NCBI GenBank assembly: GCA_017410425.1
Contig: JAFQQV010000063.1
Span: 1 to 60,781 of the forward strand
DNA length: 60,781 nucleotides
Direction: 5' to 3'
From: Oscillospiraceae bacterium
GTDB taxonomy: Bacteria; Bacillota; Clostridia; Oscillospirales; Oscillospiraceae
Shown in pieces: positions 7,368-15,225 of this stretch. The position numbers were made by a program, and so were the translations under genes. Position 1 is the stretch's first letter, and the number at the start of each line of letters is the position of its first letter. Under the pieces are notes generated by a model. It made no database searches, was not told the origin of the DNA, and was given only the letters and a program-made list of their open reading frames with translations.

Positions 7368-8126
7368 ATGAAAAAAACACTGTGCCTTGTGATGGCAGCG
7401 ATGCTTTTGCTGCTCTGCGCCTGCTCAAAAGAAGATGCGGAGTCTGTGCAGCCGAGCCCGGAAGCGACCGTTGCACCCACCGAGGAGCCTCAGCACTCCG
7501 AACTCTATCTGCCGGATTATACGCTGGAGCAGGTGCTGGAATATTTCAACGAGGTTGTGCTGGATGTGGAATACTCCGACGGCACCGGGGATGTCAGCCT
7601 TGTGCAGAAGTGGACGGGGCCGCTTATATACAGAATCTACGGTATTCCCACGGATGAGGACTGGGCAATGCTCAGCCTTTTGTTTGAGCAGCTTAACAGA
7701 GTGCCGGGCTTCCCCGGAATTTATGCCGCGGAACCTGGGGAGACGGAGAACCTCAAGATAGGCTTTTTTGACCCCGAGGGCTTTACAAAGCAGTTTTCCG
7801 AAATGCTCCGGGGCGAGGATGCTTTCGGCGCCACCCAGTTCTGGTACTATACCGACACAAACGAGCTCTACGAGGCCCAGATCGGCTACCGCATTGACCT
7901 GGAGCAGACTGTGCGCTCCTCTGTTTTGCTGGAGGAGATTATCAACACAATAGGCATCACCGATACTACGCTGAGAACGGACAGCATCGTCTATCAGTAT
8001 TCCAATGACAATCTGCGCCTGAGCGACATGGACTGGCTTATTGTGAAGCTGTTGTACAATCCCGCTATCAAATGCGGCATGGATAAAGAAGCCTGCGCCG
8101 CTGTAATTGAGCAGCTTTATTATTGA
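7368..8126 (+). CDS. Predicted lipoprotein of unknown function
   Basis: 252 residues. The signal peptide MKKTLCLVMAAMLLLLCAC ends in a lipobox with Cys19, so the mature protein should be lipid-anchored outside the membrane. A short acidic/Pro/Thr linker (~20-45) precedes a globular domain of ~200 residues with LYLPDYTLEQVLEYFNEV and VQKWTGPLIYRIYG. I do not recognise the domain; the pattern recalls small DUF-type exported proteins of clostridia. An in-frame start at 7314 lies inside the promoter; ATG at 7368 with AGGAGGT at 7354-7360 is the right choice. It is monocistronic, since lysA has its own promoter. Confidence 0.8.
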   Translation: MKKTLCLVMAAMLLLLCACSKEDAESVQPSPEATVAPTEEPQHSELYLPDYTLEQVLEYFNEVVLDVEYSDGTGDVSLVQKWTGPLIYRIYGIPTDEDWAMLSLLFEQLNRVPGFPGIYAAEPGETENLKIGFFDPEGFTKQFSEMLRGEDAFGATQFWYYTDTNELYEAQIGYRIDLEQTVRSSVLLEEIINTIGITDTTLRTDSIVYQYSNDNLRLSDMDWLIVKLLYNPAIKCGMDKEACAAVIEQLYY

Positions 8127-8135
8127 GGCCAGGCA

Positions 8136-8163
8136 TTGACAATTCTCTGCCGCTGTGTATAAT
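8136..8163 (+). promoter_or_regulatory. Sigma-A promoter of lysA
   Basis: TTGACA and TATAAT, 16-bp spacer, 66 bases upstream of the lysA ATG. The leader is too short for a lysine riboswitch. Confidence 0.85.
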
Positions 8164-8229
8164 ACTTATGCACACAAAATAAATATTTATGCAGAAAACC
8201 GTTGGATATTCTGAAAGGAAAAGAAAAAT

Positions 8230-9546
8230 ATGCAGCCCGCATGGAAAAAATTCTCAGAAAATCTTGATATAAACGAAAAAGGACATCTGCTCATCGGCCA
8301 GCATGACGCGGTGGAGCTTGCAAAAGAATTCGGCACGCCCCTCTACGTGCTGGATGAGGACATGATGCGCCTTTGCTGCCGCAGATTCAACCAGGCAATG
8401 CAGGAGCATTATGACGGCAACGGCCTGTGCCATTTTGCCTGCAAGGCCCTGTGCACCATGCACACTGCAAGAGTGACGGCCGAGGAAGGTCTGGGGGCGG
8501 ATGTTGTCTCCGGCGGCGAGGTATACACTCTATATAAAGCCGGCTTTCCCATGGAAAAGGCTTACTTCCACGGCAACAACAAGACCGCCGACGAGATAGA
8601 GCTTGCCATCGACTGCGGCGTGGGCCATTTCATCGTGGACAACCGCTATGAGCTGGACATGCTAAATGAGATCGCCGAAAAAAAGGGCGTGGTACAGAAG
8701 ATCCTTTTCCGCATCAAGCCCGGCGTGGATGCCCATGTGCATGAGTTTGTAAAGACGGGTCAGATAGACTCCAAGTTCGGCGTGGCGCTGGAAAACGGCG
8801 AGGCCGAGGAGATACACCGCTATGCGCTGGGGCTTAAAAATGTACAGGTGGACGGTGTGCACTGCCATATCGCCTCCGGTGTTTTTGAGGCCGGCCCCTT
8901 CCTTGAGGCTGCGGAAGTGATGATGGATTTCATCGCAAAGCTGAAGGAAAAGTACGGCATTGAAGCCAAGATACTTAACCTTGGCGGCGGCTTCGGCGTG
9001 GCCTATGATGAGGAGGATGAGCCCCTGCCCATAGGCGAATACATAAAGCAGGTGGCAGATACCATAAAGCGTATTGCCAAGGAAAAGGGCCTTGAGCTGC
9101 CCTATCTGGTGTTTGAGCCGGGCCGGGCCATCGTTGCCCAGGCGGGTGTGACGCTGTACACCGTGGGCGGTGTCAAGCCCATTGAGAATGTGCGCACCTA
9201 TGTATCCGTGGACGGCGGCATGGGCGACAACCCCAGATACCTGATGTATCAGGCAAAGTACACTGCCCTGCTTGCAAACAAGGCGGCTGAGGAGAACGTG
9301 GCCCCGGTCACCATTGCGGGCAAGTGCTGTGAGTCCGGCGACCTTATTCAGGAGCATGTGATGATGCCGGAGCTGAAGGTGGGGGACATTCTGGCGGTCC
9401 TGGGTACAGGCGCATACAACTACTCCATGGCCTCAAACTATAACCGCATACCACGCCCGGCTATGGTGGCGCTGCGCGGCGCAGAGAAGAGAATTGTGGT
9501 AAAGCGGGAAACCTACGAGGATATAATAAGAAACGATATAATATAA
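8230..9546 (+). CDS. lysA: Diaminopimelate decarboxylase
   Basis: Converts meso-diaminopimelate to L-lysine and CO2, the last step of lysine synthesis. 438 residues, fold type III PLP enzyme. The N-terminal barrel has the PLP lysine in CHFACKAL and the helix GLGADVVSGGE; HGNNKT and the phosphate-binding glycine run LNLGGGFGVAYDEED follow. The C-terminal part has FEPGRAIVAQAG and the active-site CCESGDL. AAGGAAAAG precedes ATG. The gene is single, with its own promoter and terminator. Confidence 0.95.
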   Translation: MQPAWKKFSENLDINEKGHLLIGQHDAVELAKEFGTPLYVLDEDMMRLCCRRFNQAMQEHYDGNGLCHFACKALCTMHTARVTAEEGLGADVVSGGEVYTLYKAGFPMEKAYFHGNNKTADEIELAIDCGVGHFIVDNRYELDMLNEIAEKKGVVQKILFRIKPGVDAHVHEFVKTGQIDSKFGVALENGEAEEIHRYALGLKNVQVDGVHCHIASGVFEAGPFLEAAEVMMDFIAKLKEKYGIEAKILNLGGGFGVAYDEEDEPLPIGEYIKQVADTIKRIAKEKGLELPYLVFEPGRAIVAQAGVTLYTVGGVKPIENVRTYVSVDGGMGDNPRYLMYQAKYTALLANKAAEENVAPVTIAGKCCESGDLIQEHVMMPELKVGDILAVLGTGAYNYSMASNYNRIPRPAMVALRGAEKRIVVKRETYEDIIRNDII

Positions 9547-9585
9547 AGAAGTACCGACATCCTGTTTGGGTGTCGGTACTTCTTT
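9545..9585. terminator. Bidirectional terminator after lysA
   Basis: A 15-bp perfect stem, AAAGAAGTACCGACA and its complement, starts at the lysA stop codon; the A-rich and T-rich flanks allow termination of both lysA and the convergent cls gene. Confidence 0.88.
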
Positions 9586-9594
9586 GCTTAAAAA

Positions 9595-9647
9595 CCCCTC
9601 ATCAGGCTGCTTCGCAGCCAGCTTCCCCCCAAGGGGAAGCCTTTAAA
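9595..9647. repeat. TTCG-type palindromic intergenic repeat
   Basis: CCCCTCATCAGGCTGCTTCG, then CAGCC and AGCTTCCCCCC/GGGGAAGCC hairpins, filling the convergent gap between lysA and cls. Confidence 0.75.
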
Positions 9648-9648
9648 C

Positions 9649-11229
9649 TTACAGCAGAGGGGCGACGACCTTCATCAGGTAGCCCACAAGTCTGGTGCGG
9701 AGTTTTTCTTTTTTCACCGTCTCCATGCTGACTCTGCGGCAGAGCTTCAAAGTCTCCTCAAAGTCCTGCTCAATATCTGCAATGCAGTCTGTGCCCTGCA
9801 TGTAGGCCGCGCACTCAAAATGGTGGCTGAAGCTGCGATAGTCAAGGTTTATGGTGCCCACCACTGCGCTTTCATCGTCGGAGACAAAGCTTTTGGCGTG
9901 AATGAAGCCCGGGCTGTACTCGTATATCTTCACTCCGGCGGAGAGCAAGGCCTTGTAATGGGTCTTGGCAAGGGCATAGGGTATCTTTTTATCTGGAATG
10001 CCGGGCAGAATCAAGGCCACATCCACGCCGCGCTTGGCGGCGTATTTCAGGGCGTTTTCCATTTCTGCATCCAGAATCAGGTAGGGGGTCATGATATGCA
10101 CATAGCGCTTTGCACGATTCAGAATGTCCAGATAGACCTGATGACCCACACGCTCATTGTCCAGCGGGCTGTCTCCGTAGGGCAGGACAAAGCCTGAGGA
10201 ATTTTCCGGCGGGAGTGTGGGGTAGCTGAGATAATTGCCTAAGTCCAGAAGCTTATCCGGGAGAGACCACATCTGCAAAAACATGAGCGTGAAGCTTTTC
10301 ACCGCCTCACCATTTAGCATGATGGCGGTATCCTTCCAGTGACCGAAGCGTTCAATTCGGTTTATATACTCGTCCGCCAGATTTATCCCGCCGGTGAAGG
10401 CGGTGTGCCCGTCGATAACCACGATTTTGCGGTGGTCACGATAATTGTAATGGGTGGAGACAAATGGCGTCACCGGAGAGAAAACCCGGCAGTTTATACC
10501 CAGATTGCGCAGCATCTGGGGGTAATTTCTGGGCAGGGTGGTGAACTCACAGTTGCCGTCGTAAAGGAGGCGCACCTCCACACCCTCCTGCACCTTGCGG
10601 GCCAGGATATCCAGCACATTGCCCCACATGATGCCCTCATCAATGATGAAGTATTCAAGGAAAATAAAGTGCTCTGCCTTCTCAAGCTCCCGGAGCATGG
10701 CCTCGAACTTGGCCTCACCGCTGGGGAAATACCTGACATCGGTATCGGAATAGACCGGGTAGCAGCCTGTACGGTTCAGGTAATTGCTGAGGGCCAGCGT
10801 CTCCGGTGAGCTGGATCTGAGATTGTGGGTGACAGACTGTGACTGAGTAAGAGCATCGCTGCTTTCAATATTGATTTGCTTTAAGCGTTTGCCCATAGCG
10901 TTGTGACCCAGATCAACCAGGGTGAATAAATAAAACAGGGTGCCGAAAATTGGCATAGTTGTTATCAATACAAGCCATGTGAGCTTTGCGCTGGGGTCGA
11001 GACGGCTGTTGAAAAGATAGAGTGCCATAATCACTGTGAACAGGGCGTTGAAGCCGTAGTACTCCGGCCAGCGGGTACTGAAGCGGAAAAGGAAAAGAAA
11101 CAGCAGCGTGAAGTTTGTCAGGAACAGTAATGTTATTATTGCGGTGCGGCTGAACACAAGACGCAGTATGCCCTTGTGGCCTTTTTTCAACAGACGCATA
11201 CCCAGATTGTCCTGGTTTTCTCCGCTCAT
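9649..11229 (-). CDS. cls: Cardiolipin synthase (phospholipase D family)
   Basis: Condenses two phosphatidylglycerol molecules to cardiolipin and glycerol at the membrane. 526 residues. Two N-terminal membrane segments (residues ~28-48 and ~58-100) are followed by two PLD catalytic motifs: HYNYRDHRKIVVIDG (with TAFTGGINLADEYIN) and FIHAKSFVSDDESAVVGT. Both HxK(x4)D signatures are intact. Length is normal for bacterial Cls. AAGGAGA precedes ATG at 11229. It diverges from the YczE-like gene. Confidence 0.93.
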   Translation of the reverse strand: MSGENQDNLGMRLLKKGHKGILRLVFSRTAIITLLFLTNFTLLFLFLFRFSTRWPEYYGFNALFTVIMALYLFNSRLDPSAKLTWLVLITTMPIFGTLFYLFTLVDLGHNAMGKRLKQINIESSDALTQSQSVTHNLRSSSPETLALSNYLNRTGCYPVYSDTDVRYFPSGEAKFEAMLRELEKAEHFIFLEYFIIDEGIMWGNVLDILARKVQEGVEVRLLYDGNCEFTTLPRNYPQMLRNLGINCRVFSPVTPFVSTHYNYRDHRKIVVIDGHTAFTGGINLADEYINRIERFGHWKDTAIMLNGEAVKSFTLMFLQMWSLPDKLLDLGNYLSYPTLPPENSSGFVLPYGDSPLDNERVGHQVYLDILNRAKRYVHIMTPYLILDAEMENALKYAAKRGVDVALILPGIPDKKIPYALAKTHYKALLSAGVKIYEYSPGFIHAKSFVSDDESAVVGTINLDYRSFSHHFECAAYMQGTDCIADIEQDFEETLKLCRRVSMETVKKEKLRTRLVGYLMKVVAPLL

Positions 11230-11359
11230 ACATACTCTCCTTCACCATTATTTATGTCTATATTATAAAGCCAAAATGAACCGAAAGTAAACAGCTTGTC
11301 AAATTTGCAAACTATGTTAAACTGCATGTGTGTAAAAATGTAAGGATGTGTTCTGGAAT

Positions 11360-12052
11360 ATGAAAAAACGCATAATGCACAGCGAGACTGCCTATGTGCT
11401 GGCTATGGCTATTCTTTCCATAGGCACCGCGCTTATGGAGCGGGCGGACTTCGGCATCTCCATGGTGGTGGCCCCTTCATACCTGCTGCATCTTAAAATA
11501 TCTGAGACTCTGCCCTGGTTCAGCTTCGGCGTGGCGGAGTATTGTATGCAGACTGTGGTGCTGGCGCTGCTTATAATCTGTATGCGCCGGCTGAAGCTGG
11601 CCTACTTTTTTGCTTTTATTTCGGCAATGCTGTCGGGCCTTATGCTGGATGCAGCTATCGCGGTGGTGGCGCTCATCCCCTTTGAGGGGACTGCGGCAAG
11701 GCTTGTGTACTATTTTGCCGGCCTGTACATCGGCACTCTGGGCGTTGGTCTTATCTTCCACAGCTATGTTACCCCCGGCGCTTACGAGAGCTTCGTCAAG
11801 GAGCTGGCACCCAAGTACGGCGTGGAGCTGGGCAAGTTCAAAACCGCATATGATATGAGCAGCCTGCTTGTGGGCGTGATACTCTCCTTCGCCTTCTTTG
11901 GCTTTGGCAAGTTTGTGGGCATACGTCTGGGTACGGTGTTCTGCGCGCTGGTAAACGGCACGCTGGTGGCCTTCAACTCCAGGCTTGTGGACAGGTATTT
12001 TGACTTTGAGGATGCTCTGCCCAAGCTGGGGAAGTTTTTCAGAACGCTGTGA
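11360..12052 (+). CDS. YczE/YitT-like integral membrane protein
   Basis: 230 residues with about five hydrophobic spans (near residues 10-30, 45-70, 75-100, 110-135, 165-190). The N-terminal segment LSIGTALMERADFGISMVVAP and the overall layout match the YczE/YyaS/YitT membrane family, whose function is largely unknown. A GTG at 11348 is also in frame, but AAGGA at 11342-11346 is too close to it, so ATG at 11360 is preferred with a longish spacer. It diverges from cls and ends in a hairpin terminator. Confidence 0.75.
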   Translation: MKKRIMHSETAYVLAMAILSIGTALMERADFGISMVVAPSYLLHLKISETLPWFSFGVAEYCMQTVVLALLIICMRRLKLAYFFAFISAMLSGLMLDAAIAVVALIPFEGTAARLVYYFAGLYIGTLGVGLIFHSYVTPGAYESFVKELAPKYGVELGKFKTAYDMSSLLVGVILSFAFFGFGKFVGIRLGTVFCALVNGTLVAFNSRLVDRYFDFEDALPKLGKFFRTL

Positions 12053-12061
12053 CGTCAAAAT

Positions 12062-12155
12062 AATACTGCGGGGTCATATGCTGCCATAAATGACAGCATA
12101 TTGACCGGCAGCATTATTTTTCCTTTTCAATTCAAAGCGTAAAGCTTTGAATTGA
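12062..12155 (+). terminator. Terminator hairpin plus a second inverted repeat
   Basis: The first stem pairs AATACTGCGGGGTCATATGC with CAGCATATTGACCGGCAG around CCATAAATGA and ends in ATTATTTTTCC, a terminator for the YczE-like gene. A second, perfect 12-bp inverted repeat TCAATTCAAAGC (12127-12138) and its complement (12144-12155) follows; its role is unknown. Confidence 0.75.
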
Positions 12156-12171
12156 GTGTTGATATTTCCCG

Positions 12172-12196
12172 GGAACTTTTTCCTTTTTATATCGAC
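12172..12196 (+). promoter_or_regulatory. ECF-type promoter of the 12247 lipoprotein
   Basis: GGGAAC followed by TTTTTCC, with 16 bases between AAC and CGAC (12193-12196). The same AAC-(C/T)TTTTTC-N-CGACTA pattern, with identical spacing, precedes the ECF sigma gene at 13564. Confidence 0.6.
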
Positions 12197-12229
12197 TAAT
12201 AGATATACATATCTAATAGATATACATAT
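12196..12229. repeat. Perfect 17-bp tandem repeat in the promoter leader
   Basis: CTAATAGATATACATAT occurs twice head to tail (12196-12212 and 12213-12229), directly between the ECF -10 and the AGGAGG ribosome site. Each copy contains a partial palindrome around ATATAC. It may be an operator or a slipped duplication. Confidence 0.8.
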
Positions 12230-12246
12230 AAGGAGGTTTGACTATT

Positions 12247-13086
12247 ATGAAGAAATATATGAAGCTGCTTGCCATGCTTATGGCTCTTTGTATGCTCAGC
12301 GCCTGCGCCGGCCCTGCCAGCGAATCTGCCGTGGAGGAAGTGACGGAGGAAAGCTCTGCCAGCGCGGCTCCGGAGGAGCTTTCCCGCGTGGACGAGGCCT
12401 GGGCAGATTACGCCATAAACAGCCCGGAAATGGCCGAGGAGACTGCAAGAACAGAGCTTGCCGGACTGCAGGAGCTGGGTATTGTCTCCGGTGAAATTGA
12501 TTTTGAGGGTATAGCCCCTGATTTTGTGGACTTTTTTGACGATACATGGGAGGATGGCCCCCACTGGTCTGTGCGCTGGTACGGAGGCAGAAGCTATCTC
12601 AACGACTGGGAGGGCGGAAATAAGTACAGCCTCAATGTGAATATAGACCCTAACACCGGCGTTATAGACTATTTCAGCATTGAGGCCTGCGCTGATGAGG
12701 ACGATGAGGTTTCTGAGGAGCGTGTGGTTCAGCTGGACTATGATCCTGAGACAGGGGAGGACAAGGAAACCGAGGTCACCTGGCTCTACTATGAAAACTA
12801 TGACGACATTGTGGCCGGAGATATGAGCATTGATGAGTTCTGCACCCGGCTTGCGGAGTACTGGGGCTATGACGGCTACACTCTCTGCGCAACCGAGGAC
12901 TATGACTATAATATTCAGGCTCCCGATGGAAGCTATCTTGTGAAGGATATGGAGGAACTGGATGCAAACTATTACCTGACTGTGGAATTTGAGCAGGATG
13001 GAGAAGTCAGACCCTGCTATATCCAGGCCGGCCAGTTCCCCGGAAGAGTTTTCCTGAATGTGGGTAATAGTCATACCAAAGGCTGA
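12247..13086 (+). CDS. Lipoprotein sharing the sensor domain of the sigma-linked membrane protein
   Basis: 279 residues. The signal peptide ends in lipobox LSAC (Cys20), followed by a Glu/Ser/Ala linker to ~45. The rest is a colinear paralogue of the extracytoplasmic part of the 14118 product: both carry AEWxxLGI-type openings (LAGLQELGIVSGEIDFEGI here), YENYDDI, FCTRLAEYWGY and FPGRVFLNVGNSH. The paired repeats suggest two related subdomains. It is acidic. ATG at 12247 with AGGAGG at 12231-12236 is preferred over an in-frame TTG at 12238. The stop codon is fused to a modular repeat that also follows the paralogue. Likely a member of the sigma factor's regulon; molecular function unknown. Confidence 0.8.
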   Translation: MKKYMKLLAMLMALCMLSACAGPASESAVEEVTEESSASAAPEELSRVDEAWADYAINSPEMAEETARTELAGLQELGIVSGEIDFEGIAPDFVDFFDDTWEDGPHWSVRWYGGRSYLNDWEGGNKYSLNVNIDPNTGVIDYFSIEACADEDDEVSEERVVQLDYDPETGEDKETEVTWLYYENYDDIVAGDMSIDEFCTRLAEYWGYDGYTLCATEDYDYNIQAPDGSYLVKDMEELDANYYLTVEFEQDGEVRPCYIQAGQFPGRVFLNVGNSHTKG

Positions 13087-13094
13087 CAAGTTTT

Positions 13095-13400
13095 GCGCTG
13101 CCAGTGGCAGAAAAAGCAAAACTTGTCAGACCGCAGCCGCAGCGTTGGCGCGAACGAGAGTGAAGCGGGAACGCTAAAAGCGGCAAGGCGGGGGATGCGC
13201 TGCCAGTGGCAGAAAAAGCAAAACTTGTCAGACCGCAGCCGCAGCGTTGGCGCGAACGAGAGTGAAGCGGGAACGCTAAAAGCGGCAAGGCGGAGGATGC
13301 GCTGCCTTAGTCGGATGAAGTGAAGCTGCTCAGACCGCAGCCGCAGCGTTGGCGCGAACGAGAGTGAAGCGGGAACGCTAAAAGCGGCAAGGCGGGGGAC
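13095..13400. repeat. Three tandem 102-bp modular repeats
   Basis: Units 13095-13196, 13197-13298 and 13299-13400 are each exactly 102 bp. All share CAGACCGCAGCCGC, a stem AGCGTT...AACGCT, and AAAAGCGGCAAGGCGG. Unit 1 is preceded by GACAAGTTTTGC (starting at the lipoprotein stop), which pairs with GCAAAACTTGTC within the unit; unit 3 has a different left half. Because 102 is a multiple of 3 an open frame runs through, but it has no ribosome site or gene-like start. Confidence 0.88.
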
Positions 13401-13405
13401 GCGCT

Positions 13406-13455
13406 GCCCTCTCAGTCAGTCCTTCGGACTGCCAGCTCTCCCAGAGGGAGAGCCA
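13406..13455. repeat. TTCG-type palindromic intergenic repeat
   Basis: CCCTCTCAGTCAGTCCTTCG, GACTG stem, then AGCTCTCCC/GGGAGAGCC. It follows the third 102-bp unit directly. Confidence 0.78.
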
Positions 13456-13460
13456 AGAAT

Positions 13461-13492
13461 AAAGGCCCCCTTTACAAGGGGGCCTTTTTATT
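13461..13492 (+). terminator. Intrinsic terminator before the sigma operon
   Basis: AAAGGCCCCCTT and AAGGGGGCCTTT around a three-base loop, followed by TTTTA. It isolates the sigma operon from upstream transcription. Confidence 0.88.
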
Positions 13493-13498
13493 TTTAAA

Positions 13499-13524
13499 TG
13501 CAACCTTTTTCAAAATCCTGCGAC
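13499..13524 (+). promoter_or_regulatory. ECF-type, probably autoregulated promoter of the sigma operon
   Basis: TGCAACC (13499-13505) and CGACTATA (from 13521), with 16 bases between AAC and CGAC. This is the usual geometry of ECF promoters (AAC, 16 bases, CGNC), and ECF genes are commonly self-activated. Confidence 0.65.
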
Positions 13525-13563
13525 TATATTGGTGAGAGCTCTTACTTATTGATTGGAGGCACC

Positions 13564-14121
13564 ATGGAAGACGGAAAGATAATTGAACTCTACTACCGGC
13601 GCGATCAGGCGGCAATAGGGGAGACGGACAAAAAATACGGCCCGCGCTGCAGGAGCCTTGCATACAACATACTCTCAAACCCTGAGGATACGGAGGAATG
13701 CGTCAGCGATACATACCTTGCTGCGTGGAACAGGATACCGCCGGAATATCCGGTGAGTCTCTGCGCCTGGCTTATCAGCATCGTGCGGCGCATATCACTC
13801 AGCCGATTGCGAAGGCGCTACGCTGACCGACGGGGTGGAGGAGAGTATGCACTGTGCTATGAGGAACTGGATGAGTGTATTAAAGGCGGCGGTGACCCTC
13901 AGGGGGACATTGAGGCAAGGGAGCTTGCCGAGGGGATAAACCGCGCTCTGGACAAACTCAGCAAGACTGACAGATGCATATTCCTCAGCCGCTATTGGCT
14001 TATGGAGCCTGTCGCAGACATTGCAGAGGCTATGAACTTCAGCCAGAGCAAGGTTAAAAGCTCGCTGCACCGCAGCCGGGAAAAGCTCAGAAAGCAGCTT
14101 TGCAAGGAGGGCCTGATATGA
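13564..14121 (+). CDS. ECF-family RNA polymerase sigma factor
   Basis: 185 residues with the two ECF domains. Region 2: CRSLAYNILSNPEDTEECVSD and TYLAAWNRIPP, with WLISIVRRISLSRLRRR ending it. Region 4: LDKLSKTDRCIFLSRYWL, then the helix-turn-helix VADIAEAMNFSQSKVKSSLH and a basic end. ATG at 13564 has GGAGG at 13555-13559; an in-frame upstream start at 13498 lies in the promoter. It overlaps the next gene by ATGA, so the two are translationally coupled, the usual arrangement of a sigma factor with its membrane regulator. Signal sensed is unknown. Confidence 0.92.
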   Translation: MEDGKIIELYYRRDQAAIGETDKKYGPRCRSLAYNILSNPEDTEECVSDTYLAAWNRIPPEYPVSLCAWLISIVRRISLSRLRRRYADRRGGGEYALCYEELDECIKGGGDPQGDIEARELAEGINRALDKLSKTDRCIFLSRYWLMEPVADIAEAMNFSQSKVKSSLHRSREKLRKQLCKEGLI

Positions 14122-14996
14122 AAACCGAAAATCTTTTCGATGCCATGGACCTTATCAGCCAGGACTATAAGAAGGAGGCAATCGAAGCAATGAAGAATAA
14201 GAACGAAACAAGGCGCAGGGCTGTACGCACGCCTATCCGCATAGTGCTGATTGCGGCAATAATCGCAAGCCTTTTCGTGGGCACAGCCTTTGCCGTGGGC
14301 AATTATATCAACTCGCCCGCCCAGGCCGAGAAGGTGGCTCAGGCAGAGCTTAAGAAAATGCAGGATCTGGGTATACTCTCCGAAAAGTTCAGCGTGGAGG
14401 GTATAGTGGCAGAGCGGGTTATAGAGCTGCCGGTATTCGAGGGGGAGGACTATTTCTTCGGCCGCATCTGGCCCCACCGTTATAGTGTGCAGTGGTACAT
14501 GGGTAGTCCCGAGGGAAATCCTTACACTGTTATAACTCAGGTGGATACTGCCGAGGGCAGGATAATGGCCGTTACCATCGAGGCTGCGGCAGGTGAAGAT
14601 GCAGTAGCCTATCGGGTGCTGGAGGATCAGGAAGTCCCCGTGGGCTATGATGAAGAAAAACAGCAGCCCATCGTGGAGATAAGGGATCTGGAGTACTTCG
14701 ATAACTACGAGGATATTATCCCCGAGGGCATCACTGTGGATGAGATGTGCACAAGGCTCAATGAGTACTGGGGCTTTGGGGGCTATACCGTTGTGGATAC
14801 TGTGGACGAGTTCTACGGTTTTGAGGATGTGGAGACGCCCGGCGGCGACAGCCTTGTGCGCGATCTGCCCCAGGATAACTACTACCTGTCCGTAGTCTTT
14901 GAGGGCGATCAGCAGGGCGTGCCCAGATACATTCAGACCGTGGAATTCCCCGGCAGAGTGTGCATGATAATAGGTACTAATCATGCTGTAGGCTGA
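14118..14996 (+). CDS. Membrane partner (putative anti-sigma/sensor) of the ECF sigma factor
   Basis: 292 residues: a short cytoplasmic part (1-37, with DAMDLISQDYKKEAIEAMKN), one membrane span (~38-60, IVLIAAIIASLFVGTAFAV) and an extracytoplasmic domain of ~230 residues. Its position and ATGA overlap with the sigma gene argue for a regulator, with the N-terminal helix as the probable sigma-binding part; this is inference. The outer domain is homologous along its whole length to the free lipoprotein at 12247 (for example YFDNYEDI, MCTRLNEYWGFGGY, VEFPGRVCMIIGTNH). The stop codon is fused to the same repeat found after that lipoprotein. Confidence 0.8.
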   Translation: MKTENLFDAMDLISQDYKKEAIEAMKNKNETRRRAVRTPIRIVLIAAIIASLFVGTAFAVGNYINSPAQAEKVAQAELKKMQDLGILSEKFSVEGIVAERVIELPVFEGEDYFFGRIWPHRYSVQWYMGSPEGNPYTVITQVDTAEGRIMAVTIEAAAGEDAVAYRVLEDQEVPVGYDEEKQQPIVEIRDLEYFDNYEDIIPEGITVDEMCTRLNEYWGFGGYTVVDTVDEFYGFEDVETPGGDSLVRDLPQDNYYLSVVFEGDQQGVPRYIQTVEFPGRVCMIIGTNHAVG

Positions 14997-15004
14997 CAAG
15001 TTTT

Positions 15005-15213
15005 GCGCTGCCGGTGGCAGAAAAAGCAAAACTTGTCAGACCGCAGCCGCAGCGTTGGCGCGAACGAGAGTGAAGCGGGAACGCTAAAAGCGGCAAGGCG
15101 GCAAGGTTTCACGCCGCCGGGGGCGGGTGAAGTGAAACCGCTTAGACCGCAGCCGCACAAATTGCCGGCAGGTTCAAATGCCTGCCGGCAATTTGTAAAA
15201 GCGGCAAGGCGGG
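15005..15213. repeat. Modular repeat, copies 4 and 5 (variant stems)
   Basis: Copy 4 (15005-~15100) nearly matches the 102-bp units at 13095. Copy 5 (~15101-15213) keeps the constant blocks AGACCGCAGCCGC and AAAAGCGGCAAGGCGGG but replaces both variable parts: the left hairpin is GGTTTCAC...GTGAAACC and the right hairpin has a 16-bp stem, ACAAATTGCCGGCAGG with its complement. Stem sequence changes while pairing is kept. Confidence 0.85.
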
Positions 15214-15225
15214 TAAAACTCCTTT

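Noticed and set aside
8126-8230. Lysine riboswitch upstream of lysA
   Set aside because: The leader between the -10 box and the ATG is about 65 bases, too short for the L-box.
13093-13323. Open frame through the 102-bp repeats
   Set aside because: It exists only because the unit length is a multiple of three; no ribosome site, and it reads the hairpin repeat.
13095-15213. CRISPR array
   Set aside because: Units are 102 bp and directly adjacent, without unique spacers, and no cas genes are present.
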